DNA of 35,371 nt from Paracoccaceae bacterium. Lineage in GTDB: Bacteria; Pseudomonadota; Alphaproteobacteria; Rhodobacterales; Rhodobacteraceae. Both the position numbers and the translations under genes were made by a program. Shown here one piece after another: positions 1 to 8,822 of the stretch (its first letter is position 1; each line of letters begins with the position of its first letter). The notes beneath the pieces were generated by a model, which was given only the letters and a program-made list of their open reading frames with translations, did not search any database and had not been told where the DNA came from. The DNA lies in NCBI GenBank assembly GCA_021741245.1, contig JAIOYF010000024.1, positions 1 through 35,371 on the forward strand, read 5' to 3'.

Positions 1-45
1 AACCCGATCTGCCTGCTGCAAGCCTGCACCCTCTGGGTGATCCAT
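1..45 (-). CDS. 5' end of an unidentified gene leaving the window
   Basis: An ATG at 45 on the minus strand opens a frame of 15 codons without a stop that runs off the left edge (MDHPEGAGLQQADRV). It is preceded by a GAGG Shine-Dalgarno-like element about 9 nt upstream, and an AT-rich stretch with a TATATAA-like box lies near 75-85. The first residues do not identify a family. The start is supported only by the RBS and the open frame, so this could be a chance reading. Confidence 0.35.
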   Translation of the reverse strand, partial: MDHPEGAGLQQADRV

Positions 46-121
46 AAAACAAACCTCGCGTAGCCATCAACGCTATGATTTATATAGATAATAACATGGT
101 CGGGATAGCAAAATCAGAGAT

Positions 122-334
122 TTACTTGGGGAATATGGGATCAAGATCAACCATGGCAAAGACTGGGGTCGCGTTGGTTTTTGTCAACCAGTTCAGCGCA
201 GCGCGCCCTTCGTGAAACACCGACAGTGGCAGGTCCTTGCGCCACGCATGTATGCACGCTTCCAACGGTTCCGATAGGACACTATATCTCGTAACAATGA
301 CAATCTTTGTTGCCAAACTTAATTCATCTCTCAT
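122..334 (-). CDS. Short receiver-domain-like ORF, possibly a fragment
   Basis: This 70-residue frame starts MRDELSLATKIVIVTRYS and ends FAMVDLDPIFPK. The alternation of a hydrophobic strand (KIVIVTRYS), a helix and a second strand ending in VDLD resembles the first half of a response-regulator receiver domain, whose acceptor Asp follows the third strand. A full receiver has about 120 residues, so this would be truncated, and no DNA-binding domain follows in frame. The RBS is weak. It may be a decayed regulator gene or a spurious ORF. The surrounding DNA is clearly more AT-rich than the rest of the window. Confidence 0.35.
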   Translation of the reverse strand: MRDELSLATKIVIVTRYSVLSEPLEACIHAWRKDLPLSVFHEGRAALNWLTKTNATPVFAMVDLDPIFPK

Positions 335-1002
335 ACGGAGTCCCGGTCTTTTTGTTTACTCGAACGCGTTACATCTGAAGTCTTTCCAAACACAGGTGTG
401 CTTTTAAAAGGGTAGATCGTTTATTTCAGGTATCAAGTGGATAATATATATTTTGACAAGTTTTAGTGTGTTTCGGTTTTCGTGCCATGCTTTACCTTAT
501 CCGTCTTATCATCACAAAACCCTTCGGGCAGGACCATTAACGCCCCATCCGATCGCGATTTTAGCGATGTCATTATTTTTTTAACGCTGGCCACCTATGT
601 CATGGCCAACATCTTGATAAGTGCGCCGCCACATCGTGGCGAAGCCTGCTGTTACACTCTGTTTCTTAAATAAACAGAGGATCGGAATTTTAGATCTGCA
701 ATCTTTGGTGGCAACGGCAATTAAAATAACGACCGCTTCAACCACTGTGTCGTTCGGCAATCAGCAGGTGCCGAGCATTCTTTTAGATCGCCTGCGGTTG
801 TGCTGATGCAGATCCTTGCGCAGGGGGTTTTGCGTCGTCAGCGTCTCCTTGCTGGGCATCGATAAGAATCTCCGTGACCGCTCCCAATTCAAACTAACAT
901 ACTACCTGTATCATGACAGTTTTAATTTGTAATTCACATGTTCATATGACTTAGGCAGACCTAATCTATAATCTGGCCCTAAAAGGATGGGAAAATTACA
1001 AA
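335..1002. other. AT-rich gap with no convincing gene
   Basis: The only frames here are short and have no recognisable protein character. On the minus strand a frame of about 35 codons near 780-885 (ending KPPAQGSASAQPQAI) reads like the tail of a low-complexity protein but has no ATG and no RBS, so it was not called. The base composition is much lower in GC than in the flanking operon. The stretch may be a regulatory region or the scar of lost genes. Confidence 0.4.
904..921. promoter_or_regulatory. Imperfect dyad resembling a lux-type box
   Basis: The 18-bp sequence ACCTGTATCATGACAGTT has half-sites CTGT and ACAG around a 6-bp centre. It loosely resembles LuxR-family operators (an ACCTG half-site paired with its complement). 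It lies about 80 bp beyond the stop of the gene ending at 1003, in a non-coding stretch. The match is imperfect and no target gene is evident, so this is a weak call. Confidence 0.15.
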
Positions 1003-1341
1003 CTAAAGGTCAATTTCGCCATTCGGGCCGGGTTCCGGCAGGGCGGGCGCGGTTTTGCGGCGTGGGATGATGATATCGCCATTGGGCAGCATATGGGGCG
1101 CATCGTAATTGCGCATGTCATCAATCAGCGACAAAAGCTCTTTCATCGCGGGTTCCACCTCTTGCAAGGCTTTGCCCATTTCATTGAACGCGGGTTCCAT
1201 TTCCGACATCAGCCCGCGCAACAGCAGTTTCGCGCCCTCTTCCATCAGATCAAAGCCGTCGTCCTCAGTCGCGGCCTCTTGCGCCAATGCCGGGGCAGGG
1301 GCGGAAAACGCGATCAAAAAGGCGGCAATATGGGCTTTCAT
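1003..1341 (-). CDS. Small secreted protein of unknown function (Rhodobacteraceae family)
   Basis: The chosen ATG gives a 112-residue protein that begins with a clear signal peptide (MKAHIAAFLIAF, small residues, then ALAQ before an acidic mature start). The mature part is an acidic helical segment with repeated EMEPA/EVEPA phrases. It ends in MLPNGDIIIPRRK followed by a proline-rich tail. An upstream start at 1377 would place 12 extra residues before the signal peptide and is less likely. From memory, related Rhodobacteraceae proteins are labelled 'AAA+ family ATPase', but there is no P-loop here and the length rules that out. It probably acts in the periplasm. It follows the EEP-hydrolase gene closely. 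Confidence 0.8.
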   Translation of the reverse strand: MKAHIAAFLIAFSAPAPALAQEAATEDDGFDLMEEGAKLLLRGLMSEMEPAFNEMGKALQEVEPAMKELLSLIDDMRNYDAPHMLPNGDIIIPRRKTAPALPEPGPNGEIDL

Positions 1342-1377
1342 GCGCAAGACTATGCCCAAAGCGGGGCAAAAAGGCAA

Positions 1378-2424
1378 TCAAGTCTGCTTCAGCGCCAGAT
1401 CCAGCGTGACCGGAAAGTGATCCGAGGCTTGCAAAAGCGCCTCATGCAGTTCCGGGGTATGCAGGCAGGCCGGGTCGTTCCACGGGTGCCAGATGCGCCA
1501 CTCTGGTGCCAAGGCCGCCAGATCGGGCGAGATCATGATGAAATCCAAAAGCGCCTCGAAATACCGCTTGGCCGGGGCCATCCAAAAGCGCGCGGTGGTG
1601 GGGGCCAGCCCCAGACGCCCACCCAGCACCATGGCCGCATGCGGATCGAAAAGACGCATCTCGGCTGGCAGGTGGGTGCCCAAAACCACCTCGATCCCCG
1701 AATGGCCAAACAGATGTTCAAACTCATCCAGACCGGGGCCATCGTTAAAATCGCCCAGCACGATCAGGCTGTCGCCCGCTGCCAGATGCGCACTGACCCT
1801 TTGGCGCAGCCAGATGCATTGCGCCAATTGCTTGCGGCGGTTCTCAATCGACAGGCGGGTGAATTCCGCCCCCCTTGCCCCATGCGGGGCCTTGGATTTG
1901 GCATGCACCCCGATCATGCGAAACACTTGGCCCACAGCGGTCTTCACTTCCAACTCCAGCGGCGGTTTGGAAAACCGGATCACCTCGGGCGTCTGATCGG
2001 TGTCCAGATCATAGCGAAAGCTGCCATCAAAGCGCGGTGCCTCCGTTGACCCATGCTTGCCCGTGCCTTCGCCCTGCGGGTCATGGCGCGGGGTCAGGCG
2101 GTGCGGATCATACAGCAGGCTGATCTCTTGTTCCGTCTCCGAGGCAAAGCCCGTGATCGCCCGGTTGGCCCGCAGACCAAATTGCGCGGCAAACCGCTCC
2201 AGCGCCATCACAGAGGACCGCCGCGATCCGGTGTCGGGGGCCTCGATCACCATCACCGCATCGGCATCCAGCGCGGTAAAGACAATGCCAAGCGCCCCGA
2301 TCTGGGTGGCGCGGTTGATTTGATAGCGCGACGAAGGCTCCCCATCCGTCAACAGCCGCCCCTGATCGTCGAACAGGGCGTTGAACCATTCGACGTTATA
2401 GGTGGCGATGCGCAAGCGTGACAC
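1378..2424 (-). CDS. Endonuclease/exonuclease/phosphatase (EEP) superfamily hydrolase
   Basis: The 348-residue protein carries the EEP (DNase I-like) signatures in order. These are ATYNVEWFN near residues 6-14 with the Asn, VIEAPD near 60 with the metal-binding Glu, GVHAKSK near 172, GDFND near 224-228 and SDHFPV near the C-terminus with the catalytic Asp-His pair. The family hydrolyses phosphodiester or phosphomonoester bonds, and the substrate (DNA, inositol phosphate or other) cannot be told from the sequence. There is no signal peptide. The GTG at 2424 was chosen because it lies 1 nt after the upstream TGA and just before the first motif. An ATG at 2475 would overlap the upstream gene by about 50 nt. 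Confidence 0.85.
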   Translation of the reverse strand: MSRLRIATYNVEWFNALFDDQGRLLTDGEPSSRYQINRATQIGALGIVFTALDADAVMVIEAPDTGSRRSSVMALERFAAQFGLRANRAITGFASETEQEISLLYDPHRLTPRHDPQGEGTGKHGSTEAPRFDGSFRYDLDTDQTPEVIRFSKPPLELEVKTAVGQVFRMIGVHAKSKAPHGARGAEFTRLSIENRRKQLAQCIWLRQRVSAHLAAGDSLIVLGDFNDGPGLDEFEHLFGHSGIEVVLGTHLPAEMRLFDPHAAMVLGGRLGLAPTTARFWMAPAKRYFEALLDFIMISPDLAALAPEWRIWHPWNDPACLHTPELHEALLQASDHFPVTLDLALKQT

Positions 2425-2425
2425 C

Positions 2426-3142
2426 TCAGGCCGCCCTGCGGCCCGAAATCTCTTCCCAAGCCGCATTGATCGCAATCAGCCGCCGCTCGGCCAATTTGAC
2501 CGCCTCGGCCGGCACCCCGCGCGCCATCATCTGGTCGGGGTGGCTTTCCTTGACCGCTTGGCGCCATGCGGCCCGCGCTTCGGTCAGACTGGCCCCCGGC
2601 GCGATGCCCAGCACGTCATAGGGATCGCGCGGCGCCCCGTCGACAAAGCGCGCCCGCATGGTTTTATAGCAGCGCTCATCCAGACCAAAGATCGCGGCCA
2701 CTTGGGCCAGAAAGGCATCCTCGGCGGGGTGGAATGAGCTGTCCGCCATGGCAATGTGAAACAGCCCCTCCAAAAGATCGATCAGCGTGTTGCGATCATC
2801 GGCGCACAGCGGCGCGTCGGTCTCGCGAAACATCGCCGCGATCTTGCGGGCATAGGAGTCAAAGCCCGCCACATCTTGCCGCGCCAGATTGAACACGCGG
2901 GCGGCATTGCCCTCTTCCCCCTCGGGGATCGCAAAGACGCGGCGAAAGGCTGTCACCTCATCGCGGGTCACCATGCCATCGGCCTTGGCCATCTTGGCCC
3001 CCAGCGCGATCACCGCGATGGTAAAGCCGACCGATCTTTCGGGCATCGAATCCGTGCCGCGCAGCCGATCAAACACCGCACCCAGCCCTTCACCAGCGGC
3101 AAGGGCGGACAGGGCATCGGCTATGCGGGTCCAGATCGACAT
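2426..3142 (-). CDS. TerB-like / J-domain protein (DjlA-like co-chaperone)
   Basis: This 238-residue protein has an N-terminal helical TerB-like region (about residues 35-155). It ends in a J domain from DPYDVLGI at 173 onward, with the diagnostic HPD tripeptide at 201-203, which is needed to stimulate DnaK ATPase. The arrangement matches DjlA-type proteins, but the membrane anchor of enterobacterial DjlA is absent, so it is probably cytosolic. It shares a compact unit with the EEP hydrolase, whose GTG start follows its stop by 1 nt. The role of the pairing is unknown. DnaK partnership is inferred from the HPD motif. Confidence 0.85.
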   Translation of the reverse strand: MSIWTRIADALSALAAGEGLGAVFDRLRGTDSMPERSVGFTIAVIALGAKMAKADGMVTRDEVTAFRRVFAIPEGEEGNAARVFNLARQDVAGFDSYARKIAAMFRETDAPLCADDRNTLIDLLEGLFHIAMADSSFHPAEDAFLAQVAAIFGLDERCYKTMRARFVDGAPRDPYDVLGIAPGASLTEARAAWRQAVKESHPDQMMARGVPAEAVKLAERRLIAINAAWEEISGRRAA

Positions 3143-3173
3143 GAGGTAAGTTTATCGTGCCCTTGCGGGAATG

Positions 3174-3662
3174 TCAGGTCAGGATTTTGTGCAAAAGCCA
3201 CAGGTCCATCCAGCGCCCGAATTTATGCCCCACCTGCGGCACGGTGCCCGAAAGCTGATAGCCCATCGCCTCGTGAAAGCGGCGTCCCGCCTGATTTTCG
3301 GAGGATACCCCGGCGATCATCACATGCACGCCTGCCATACGCGCATGATCCTCCAACGCGGCCAAAAGCGCCCGGCCAAAGCCCCGTCCATGGGCGGCGG
3401 GCAAGACATGCACGCTGTGTTCCATGCTGTGGCGATAGCCAACGCCGCCGCGAAACTGGTCATAGGTGCCAAAGCCCACAACCCCGCCCGCCTCTTGCGC
3501 CACAACAAAGGCCCGCCCCGCCGCCTGTCGCGCCGTTACAATGGCCGCGATGTCCGACACCGACTTTTCCTCGGCATTAAAGGTGGCAGCCGTGTCGCGG
3601 ATCACATGGTTCCAGATCGCAGCTATGGCCCCTGCATCCTGAGGCAGGGCAGGGCGGATCAT
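3174..3662 (-). CDS. GNAT N-acetyltransferase, phosphinothricin-acetyltransferase-like
   Basis: This 162-residue single-domain GNAT protein starts IRPALPQDAGAIAAIWNHV and contains EHSVHVLPAAHGRGFGRALL. The latter is the acetyl-CoA-binding motif A with R/Q-x-x-G-x-G/A geometry. A later segment, GVSSENQAGRRFHEAMGY, is typical of the PAT/YwnH/MddA branch. Members of that branch acetylate small amines such as phosphinothricin or methionine sulfone/sulfoximine. The true substrate here is unknown. Its ATG overlaps the stop of the upstream glyoxalase-like gene (ATGA), indicating translational coupling. Confidence 0.9.
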   Translation of the reverse strand: MIRPALPQDAGAIAAIWNHVIRDTAATFNAEEKSVSDIAAIVTARQAAGRAFVVAQEAGGVVGFGTYDQFRGGVGYRHSMEHSVHVLPAAHGRGFGRALLAALEDHARMAGVHVMIAGVSSENQAGRRFHEAMGYQLSGTVPQVGHKFGRWMDLWLLHKILT

Positions 3663-4267
3663 TCCAGCACCCGCATCCCATGGGGGGTGTCAATCTCGGC
3701 CCGCATCGCCTTGACCGGGCCTGACAGGATCACAACACGCGGATCGGTCAGGCCAAGGGCGGCCCGCAATGCCTCGGCCTGCGGATGCGCCACCTCCAGC
3801 CGGCGCAGGCGTGCGCCCAGATCGGGCAGGCGGGCGGCGGGATGCGGGCCCTGCCACTGGATCAGCGCCGGAAAACAGCCGTCAAAGGGCAGGCGCCCAT
3901 CGCCAGGCACCGCCATGCGCCAACGCAGATCGCCGCGCTGCAAATCCACAGGCACCCCCACCCCGGCAGGGGCCGCCGCCACGGCCGCCTCCAGATCGTC
4001 ACAGGCGCAGATCCAGTTGGTCAGCCTTGGCGCGCCCGTGAAACTGTCCAGATCGAACCAGCGGGGCCACTTTGGGCGCGGCGCTGCGGGATCTGCGGCA
4101 ATCACCTCCAGATACACCTCACCCAAGCCCAGCAGCCGGTTGTGCGTGGCCATATGCGGATGTACGCCCCCGACAGCGAGGCTCAGGCCAAGGGCGGCCT
4201 CAACCGCCGCCACCCCCGCCTCCAGCGTCAGCGCCGATACCGCCAGATGATCAATCGTCAGCATCAT
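3659..4267 (-). CDS. VOC-family (glyoxalase-like domain) protein
   Basis: The 202-residue protein begins LTIDHLAVSALTLEAG, the usual first strand and metal-ligand His of VOC proteins. It contains GGVHPHMATHNRLLGLG and YLEVIAADP, as in the glyoxalase_3 type of domain. VOC enzymes include isomerases, dioxygenases and resistance proteins, so the reaction cannot be assigned. Two ATGs (4267 and 4264) are equally possible starts. The start overlaps the end of ppx by about 17 nt and the stop overlaps the GNAT start by 4 nt, so ppx, VOC and GNAT form one overlapping unit. Confidence 0.85.
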   Translation of the reverse strand: MMLTIDHLAVSALTLEAGVAAVEAALGLSLAVGGVHPHMATHNRLLGLGEVYLEVIAADPAAPRPKWPRWFDLDSFTGAPRLTNWICACDDLEAAVAAAPAGVGVPVDLQRGDLRWRMAVPGDGRLPFDGCFPALIQWQGPHPAARLPDLGARLRRLEVAHPQAEALRAALGLTDPRVVILSGPVKAMRAEIDTPHGMRVLE

Positions 4268-5822
4268 TCACCGTCGTGACCGCAGCCTCACCCTTCAGCG
4301 ATGACGCGAGCGAGGCAAACCGAGCCCGTGCCACCTCGCCAAACAGGCCTTGCCCATGCGGGGTCAGCACCAATTCCAATTCCCGCTTTTCCGGCGTCCA
4401 GCGCAGCTGTCCCGCCTTGGCCGGATCGCCCCCGGCCAGCATCGCGCCAAAGCGCATCGCCTTGCCCAGAACCTCGGCGGCGCGAATTTCCTCGTCGCTC
4501 AGCAGTTTGAACAACGGCTCCAGCCGCGATCCCGCCCGGCTGTTTTTATAGCGGTGCAGCAGGCTCAGGCCCAGAAACACCCGCCCCGGATGGTCAAGCC
4601 CGCCCAGATTGGCCCTCGTCGCATTGTCAAAGCACACTTCCGCCCGGTAATCGGGATGGGCGCGCCATGTGGTGTCGTGCAACAGACAGGCTGCCTTGAT
4701 CAGACGAATGCGCTCTGGCGTGGCCCCCTCAAACAGCGGCAACAGGAATTCATAGAGCTTCTTGCCCGATCCGGGCAACCGGGCCGAGGTTTGCTCGGCA
4801 CTGCGCGCGGCCTCGATCAGCGGGTCCCGCGCGCGCAGCCGCTGCGGCATCTGCTCATACAACAGCCCCTCACGGATGCCATAGGCCGAAACGTCCAGTT
4901 CCGCCGGCTTGAACACCCGCACCACCTCGCGCAGCACCTCACAGGCCAGCGGCACCAATTCCATCCGCGCCTCGGATGTGCCCGTTTTGGAGCGCAACTG
5001 CGACAGATCGCTCTTGTCCAGCCAATCCAAGGTCTCCAGCAGGCTTTGCGTCTGCATCCGGTATTCGTGCAGCACCGTCAGCGGATAGCCGCGCCGCTCC
5101 ATGTCCAGCCGCGCAATCACCCGCCAGCTTCCGCCCACCAGATAGAACCGCTCGCCGGTCGAATTCAGCACGGCCTGCGCCTCGGCAAGGGCCGCTTCAA
5201 TCGCCGCGCGCCGCTTGCCCTTGCCGCCATCGATCTGTTGCAGGCGGAACGGACCCACTTGGGTGGACACGCGCTTGCCCACCTTGCCATCGCCAAGCCG
5301 CGCCAGTTCCATCGAGTTGCCGCCGATGTCGCAGACGATCCCCTTGGCCTCGGGCCAGCCCAACAGCACGCCCTGCGCCGACAGGCGCGCCTCTTCATCG
5401 CCGTCAATCACCCACAGCTTCAGCCCCGTTTCGCGCAAGACCTGCGCCTGAAATTCCGGCCCGTCCGCGGCCTCTCGTGTCGCCGCGGTCGCCACCACCG
5501 TCAGCGGTGCGGCCCCCATCCCATCAGCCAAAAGCGCAAAGCGTTTCAGCGCGGCCAAGGCCCGCTCCTTGCCCGACGGATTCAGCCGTCCGGTTTCCGC
5601 CAAGCCCTTGCCAAGGCCGCACATGATCTTTTCGTTGTAGAAATACGCAGGCGACCGCGCCGCGCCGTCAAAGACCACCATCCGGACCGAGTTCGATCCC
5701 ACATCGACCACCCCGACCCGGCTCAGCGCGCGGACCGAAGGGTCATTGAAAAGCGGTTTGCCAAATGGACCACCCTCCTCATCGCCCGAAGCACGGGCGT
5801 TGCGGCGTTTCTTGGCGTTCAT
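4251..5822 (-). CDS. ppx: Exopolyphosphatase / guanosine pentaphosphate phosphatase (Ppx/GppA)
   Basis: The 523-residue protein belongs to the ASKHA-fold Ppx/GppA family, which hydrolyses terminal phosphates of inorganic polyphosphate or of pppGpp. The phosphate-binding loop DVGSNSVRMVVFD is at residues 40-52. ATAATREA follows, with the catalytic-Glu region, then CDIGGNSMEL, the second phosphate loop. A helical HD-like C-terminal part contains CLLHDTTWRAH. The ATG at 5822 was chosen because a GGGGGA element lies about 5 nt before it. A TTG at 5846 would add 8 residues. It lies about 70 nt after ppk1 on the same strand, so synthesis and breakdown of polyphosphate are probably co-expressed. Confidence 0.93.
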   Translation of the reverse strand: MNAKKRRNARASGDEEGGPFGKPLFNDPSVRALSRVGVVDVGSNSVRMVVFDGAARSPAYFYNEKIMCGLGKGLAETGRLNPSGKERALAALKRFALLADGMGAAPLTVVATAATREAADGPEFQAQVLRETGLKLWVIDGDEEARLSAQGVLLGWPEAKGIVCDIGGNSMELARLGDGKVGKRVSTQVGPFRLQQIDGGKGKRRAAIEAALAEAQAVLNSTGERFYLVGGSWRVIARLDMERRGYPLTVLHEYRMQTQSLLETLDWLDKSDLSQLRSKTGTSEARMELVPLACEVLREVVRVFKPAELDVSAYGIREGLLYEQMPQRLRARDPLIEAARSAEQTSARLPGSGKKLYEFLLPLFEGATPERIRLIKAACLLHDTTWRAHPDYRAEVCFDNATRANLGGLDHPGRVFLGLSLLHRYKNSRAGSRLEPLFKLLSDEEIRAAEVLGKAMRFGAMLAGGDPAKAGQLRWTPEKRELELVLTPHGQGLFGEVARARFASLASSLKGEAAVTTVNDADD

Positions 5823-5893
5823 GTATCCCCCAGAGTCTGTCTGCAATGACCTTGCCGCAAGGATCCGGGCAAGGTCAACCTGTCAGACCACGT

Positions 5894-8068
5894 TCAGTCC
5901 TTGGTCGTGGCCAGTTTTGGAACATCCTTCGCCCCCGCCGTCCCACGGCCGGAAAGCGACGGGTTCTCCATGAAAAACCTGTGGCAATTGAACAGCTTGC
6001 CATCTCTGGCCTGCAATTCCCGCAGATAGGTGCCATCGGCCTGCAAAACCCACGATTGCGCCTCATCGGCAAGGTTCGCCGCCATGATCTGGCTGACGAT
6101 CTGGGCCTTTACAGTGTCATTGGTGATCTCGACCAAAGTCTCCACCCGCCGGGTCAAATTGCGCCCCATCCAGTCGGCGCTGGAGATGAACACCCGCGCC
6201 TGTTGGCTGGGCAAGCCGTGGCCCGACCCAAAGCAGACGATCCGGCTATGCTCCAAGAACCGCCCCACGATGGATTTCACGCGGATATTCTCGCTCAACC
6301 CCTTGATGCCGGGCCGCAGACCGCAAATCCCGCGCACGACAAGGCTGATCTTCACCCCTGCCTGACTGGCTGCATAAAGCGCGTCAATCACATCGGGTTC
6401 AATGACCGAATTCATCTTGGCCCAGATTTCCGCCGGACGGCCCGCACGGGCATGCTCGGCCTCGGCGGCAATCATCGAAAGCAGGCGTGATTTCATCGAA
6501 ATCGGCGCAATCGACAGGTTTTCCAACCCCTCGGGCTGCACATAGCCCGACAGATAGTTGAACACCTTGGTCGCATCGCGCCCCAAGGCGGCATCGCAGG
6601 TGAAAAACGAAAGATCGGTATAAATCCGCGCGGTGATCGGGTGGTAATTTCCGGTGCCATAATGGGTATAGGTCACCAGATTTTCGCCCTCGCGCCGCAC
6701 GACGGTGCTGATCTTGGCGTGGGTCTTGTAGTTGATGAACCCGTACACCACATGCGCACCCGCCCGCTCCAACCGACGGCTCTGGCGGATGTTCGCAGCC
6801 TCGTCAAAGCGCGCCTTCAACTCCACCAGCGCCGTCACCGACTTGCCCGCCTCGGCAGCCTCGCACAGCGCGCTGACAATCGGGCTGTCCCAGCTTGTGC
6901 GATACAGCGTTTGCTTGATGGCCAATACATTGGGGTCACGCGCGGCCTGCTCCAGAAACCGGATCACCAGATCAAAGGTTTCATAGGGGTGGTGCAGCAG
7001 CATGTCCTTTTGTCGAATGGCGGCGAACAGATCGCCCTCATGGTCTTGCACGCGCTCGGGCACGCGGGGGGTAAAGGGCGGCCACAGCAGGTCTGCCCGG
7101 CTGGACAGGACCAGTTCCTTGACATCCGCAATGCCCAAAAGGCCCTTGATCTCCACCACCTCATCCTCGGTGACGCCAAGTTCCTCCATGATCAGCGCGC
7201 GCATGTTGTCCGGCGCACCTGCCGACATCTTCAGCCGGATCACCTCGCCCCGACGGCGGCGTTTCAGCGCGGTCTCAAACTCCCGCACCAGATCTTCGGC
7301 CTCGTCTTCCACCTCCAGATCGCTGTCGCGCAAGACCCGGAACGTGCAATGCCCTCGGTCGGTATAGCCGGGAAACAGCATCCCCAGATGCAGCAGCAGC
7401 AATTCTTCCAGCGGCAAGAACCGATGTTCCCCCGGCTTGCCCGGCAGCGGCACAAACCGCGCCACCTGTTGCGGCACTGGCAACAGCGCTTTCAGCGGGC
7501 GATGGTCCGACAGCCGCTCCAACTCCAACGCCAAGGAAAAACCGGTGTTTGGAATGAACGGAAACGGGTGCGCCGGATCAATGGCCAGCGGCGACAGGAT
7601 CGGGAACACCTTGTTCAGAAAGTATTCTTCCAGATGCTTGAGGTCCCGCAGGGTCAGCTTTGAGCGCGTCAGGATGCAAATCCCCTGCGCCTCCATCTCT
7701 TTTTTCAGCGTGTTCAGCACTGATTGCTGTTTTTGCAGCAAACGGCGGGTGTTTTCATGGATCAACACCAGTTGCTCTGCCGGATTATGCCCATCTTCGG
7801 ACAAGACCGCATTGCCATTGCGCCGCAGGGCCCGCAGCCCCGCCACCCGGACGGTATAGAACTCATCAAGGTTGGTGGCCGAGATCGACAAGAACCGCAG
7901 CCGCTCCAACAGCGGCACAGTGGGGTTAGACGCCTCATCCAGCACACGCCAGTTGAAGGCAAGCCATGAAAGCTCACGGTTAAAGAACCGCCGGGGGCCG
8001 GAAATCTCGGCCTCGGGCAGGGGGGTCGGGGCCGCAAAGGGCGCCTTGAGGAAATCAGCCTGTGTCAT
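5894..8068 (-). CDS. ppk1: Polyphosphate kinase 1
   Basis: At 724 residues this is the normal PPK1 length. The N-domain motif RFFNRELSWLAFNWRVLDEA is at 27-46 and NLDEFYTVRVAG at 66-77. HHPYETF is near 359-365. The autophosphorylated His is H450 in INYKTHAKIS, and the next conserved segment HYGTGNYHP follows at 469-477. The C-terminal HKD-like half ends with SSADWMGRNLTRRVE. PPK1 reversibly transfers the gamma phosphate of ATP to polyphosphate. It has the usual neighbour ppx downstream and hdaA upstream, an arrangement I recognise from alphaproteobacteria. Confidence 0.97.
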   Translation of the reverse strand: MTQADFLKAPFAAPTPLPEAEISGPRRFFNRELSWLAFNWRVLDEASNPTVPLLERLRFLSISATNLDEFYTVRVAGLRALRRNGNAVLSEDGHNPAEQLVLIHENTRRLLQKQQSVLNTLKKEMEAQGICILTRSKLTLRDLKHLEEYFLNKVFPILSPLAIDPAHPFPFIPNTGFSLALELERLSDHRPLKALLPVPQQVARFVPLPGKPGEHRFLPLEELLLLHLGMLFPGYTDRGHCTFRVLRDSDLEVEDEAEDLVREFETALKRRRRGEVIRLKMSAGAPDNMRALIMEELGVTEDEVVEIKGLLGIADVKELVLSSRADLLWPPFTPRVPERVQDHEGDLFAAIRQKDMLLHHPYETFDLVIRFLEQAARDPNVLAIKQTLYRTSWDSPIVSALCEAAEAGKSVTALVELKARFDEAANIRQSRRLERAGAHVVYGFINYKTHAKISTVVRREGENLVTYTHYGTGNYHPITARIYTDLSFFTCDAALGRDATKVFNYLSGYVQPEGLENLSIAPISMKSRLLSMIAAEAEHARAGRPAEIWAKMNSVIEPDVIDALYAASQAGVKISLVVRGICGLRPGIKGLSENIRVKSIVGRFLEHSRIVCFGSGHGLPSQQARVFISSADWMGRNLTRRVETLVEITNDTVKAQIVSQIMAANLADEAQSWVLQADGTYLRELQARDGKLFNCHRFFMENPSLSGRGTAGAKDVPKLATTKD

Positions 8069-8114
8069 GATTCTGGCTTATGCTGCGGGAATGTAACGGG
8101 TCTAAGACACCTTT

Positions 8115-8822
8115 TCACTCATTGCGCCCCGCGTCCAGCGGCCCAAGGTGGGGCGGCGCCTCGCCCAGCACGGCTGCGGCCATCGCGCGGTTGATCGGCT
8201 TGCCCTCGGCCAGCGCCCTTGCATCCAGATACGCCACCAAAACCCGCGCGGCGGCAATCGACCGCTCCATCCGCTGCACCAGCCATGAGATCAGCGCAGG
8301 CGCGACCGCCACCTGACGGTCGGCAAAGAGTTTGACCAAAACCGCGGCCAGCAGCGCATCATCCGGCGCCTCCAGCCGCACCACGCCTGCCGCCTCCACC
8401 CGGCTTTTCAGATCGGGCAGGCGCAGACCCCAGTCGCGCACCGGGCGTTCCGCCGTGATCAACAGCCGCCCCGCAGGCAGCACCATATTGTGCAGGTGAA
8501 ACAACGCCTCTTCCCCCGCCGCATCCCCGGCAAGACGCTCGGCATCCTCCACCACCACCATGCCGCCCGCTGTCAGGGCAGGCAGATCCCCGGTGTCCAA
8601 GGCGCAGGCCGATACGATGACCGCCCCCGTCGCCTCGGCCCACAGATGCGCAAGATGGGTCTTCCCCGTCCCCTCGGGGCCGACCAGCACGATTTTGCCC
8701 CCCGGCCAGTCCCGCCATGCGTCAATGCTGGCCAAAGCCATCGCATTGACCGGCGAGATAAAGAAATCCTCACGCCGAAACGCCGCCACGACAGGCAGAT
8801 CAAAGGCAAGTTGCCGGGTCAC
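8115..8822 (-). CDS. hdaA: DnaA-like regulatory ATPase HdaA
   Basis: This 235-residue protein matches the ATPase domain of DnaA without the DNA-binding domain IV. That is the form of Hda/HdaA, which promotes ATP hydrolysis by DnaA with the beta clamp after replication starts. The N-terminus MTRQLAFDLP contains a QLAFDLP-type clamp-binding peptide. Walker A is GPEGTGKTH at 48-56 and Walker B VVVEDAE at 89-95. The C-terminal lid includes a QRMERS helix. The GTG start overlaps the stop of the AI-2E-family gene (GTGA), so the two are coupled. The clamp-loading role is inferred from the family. Confidence 0.92.
   Translation of the reverse strand: MTRQLAFDLPVVAAFRREDFFISPVNAMALASIDAWRDWPGGKIVLVGPEGTGKTHLAHLWAEATGAVIVSACALDTGDLPALTAGGMVVVEDAERLAGDAAGEEALFHLHNMVLPAGRLLITAERPVRDWGLRLPDLKSRVEAAGVVRLEAPDDALLAAVLVKLFADRQVAVAPALISWLVQRMERSIAAARVLVAYLDARALAEGKPINRAMAAAVLGEAPPHLGPLDAGRNE

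Noticed and set aside
482-806. Two plus-strand ORFs of 61-63 codons in the AT-rich head region
   Set aside because: No RBS, no recognisable domain and no codon bias. They overlap each other.
1003-1341. AAA+ ATPase
   Set aside because: Homologues carry this label in memory, but the protein has about 112 residues, a signal peptide and no Walker motifs.
1093-2049. A 318-codon plus-strand frame opposite the EEP gene
   Set aside because: Its residue make-up (His, Gln, Arg rich) is typical of the reverse frame of a GC-rich gene, and the opposite strand has clear EEP motifs.
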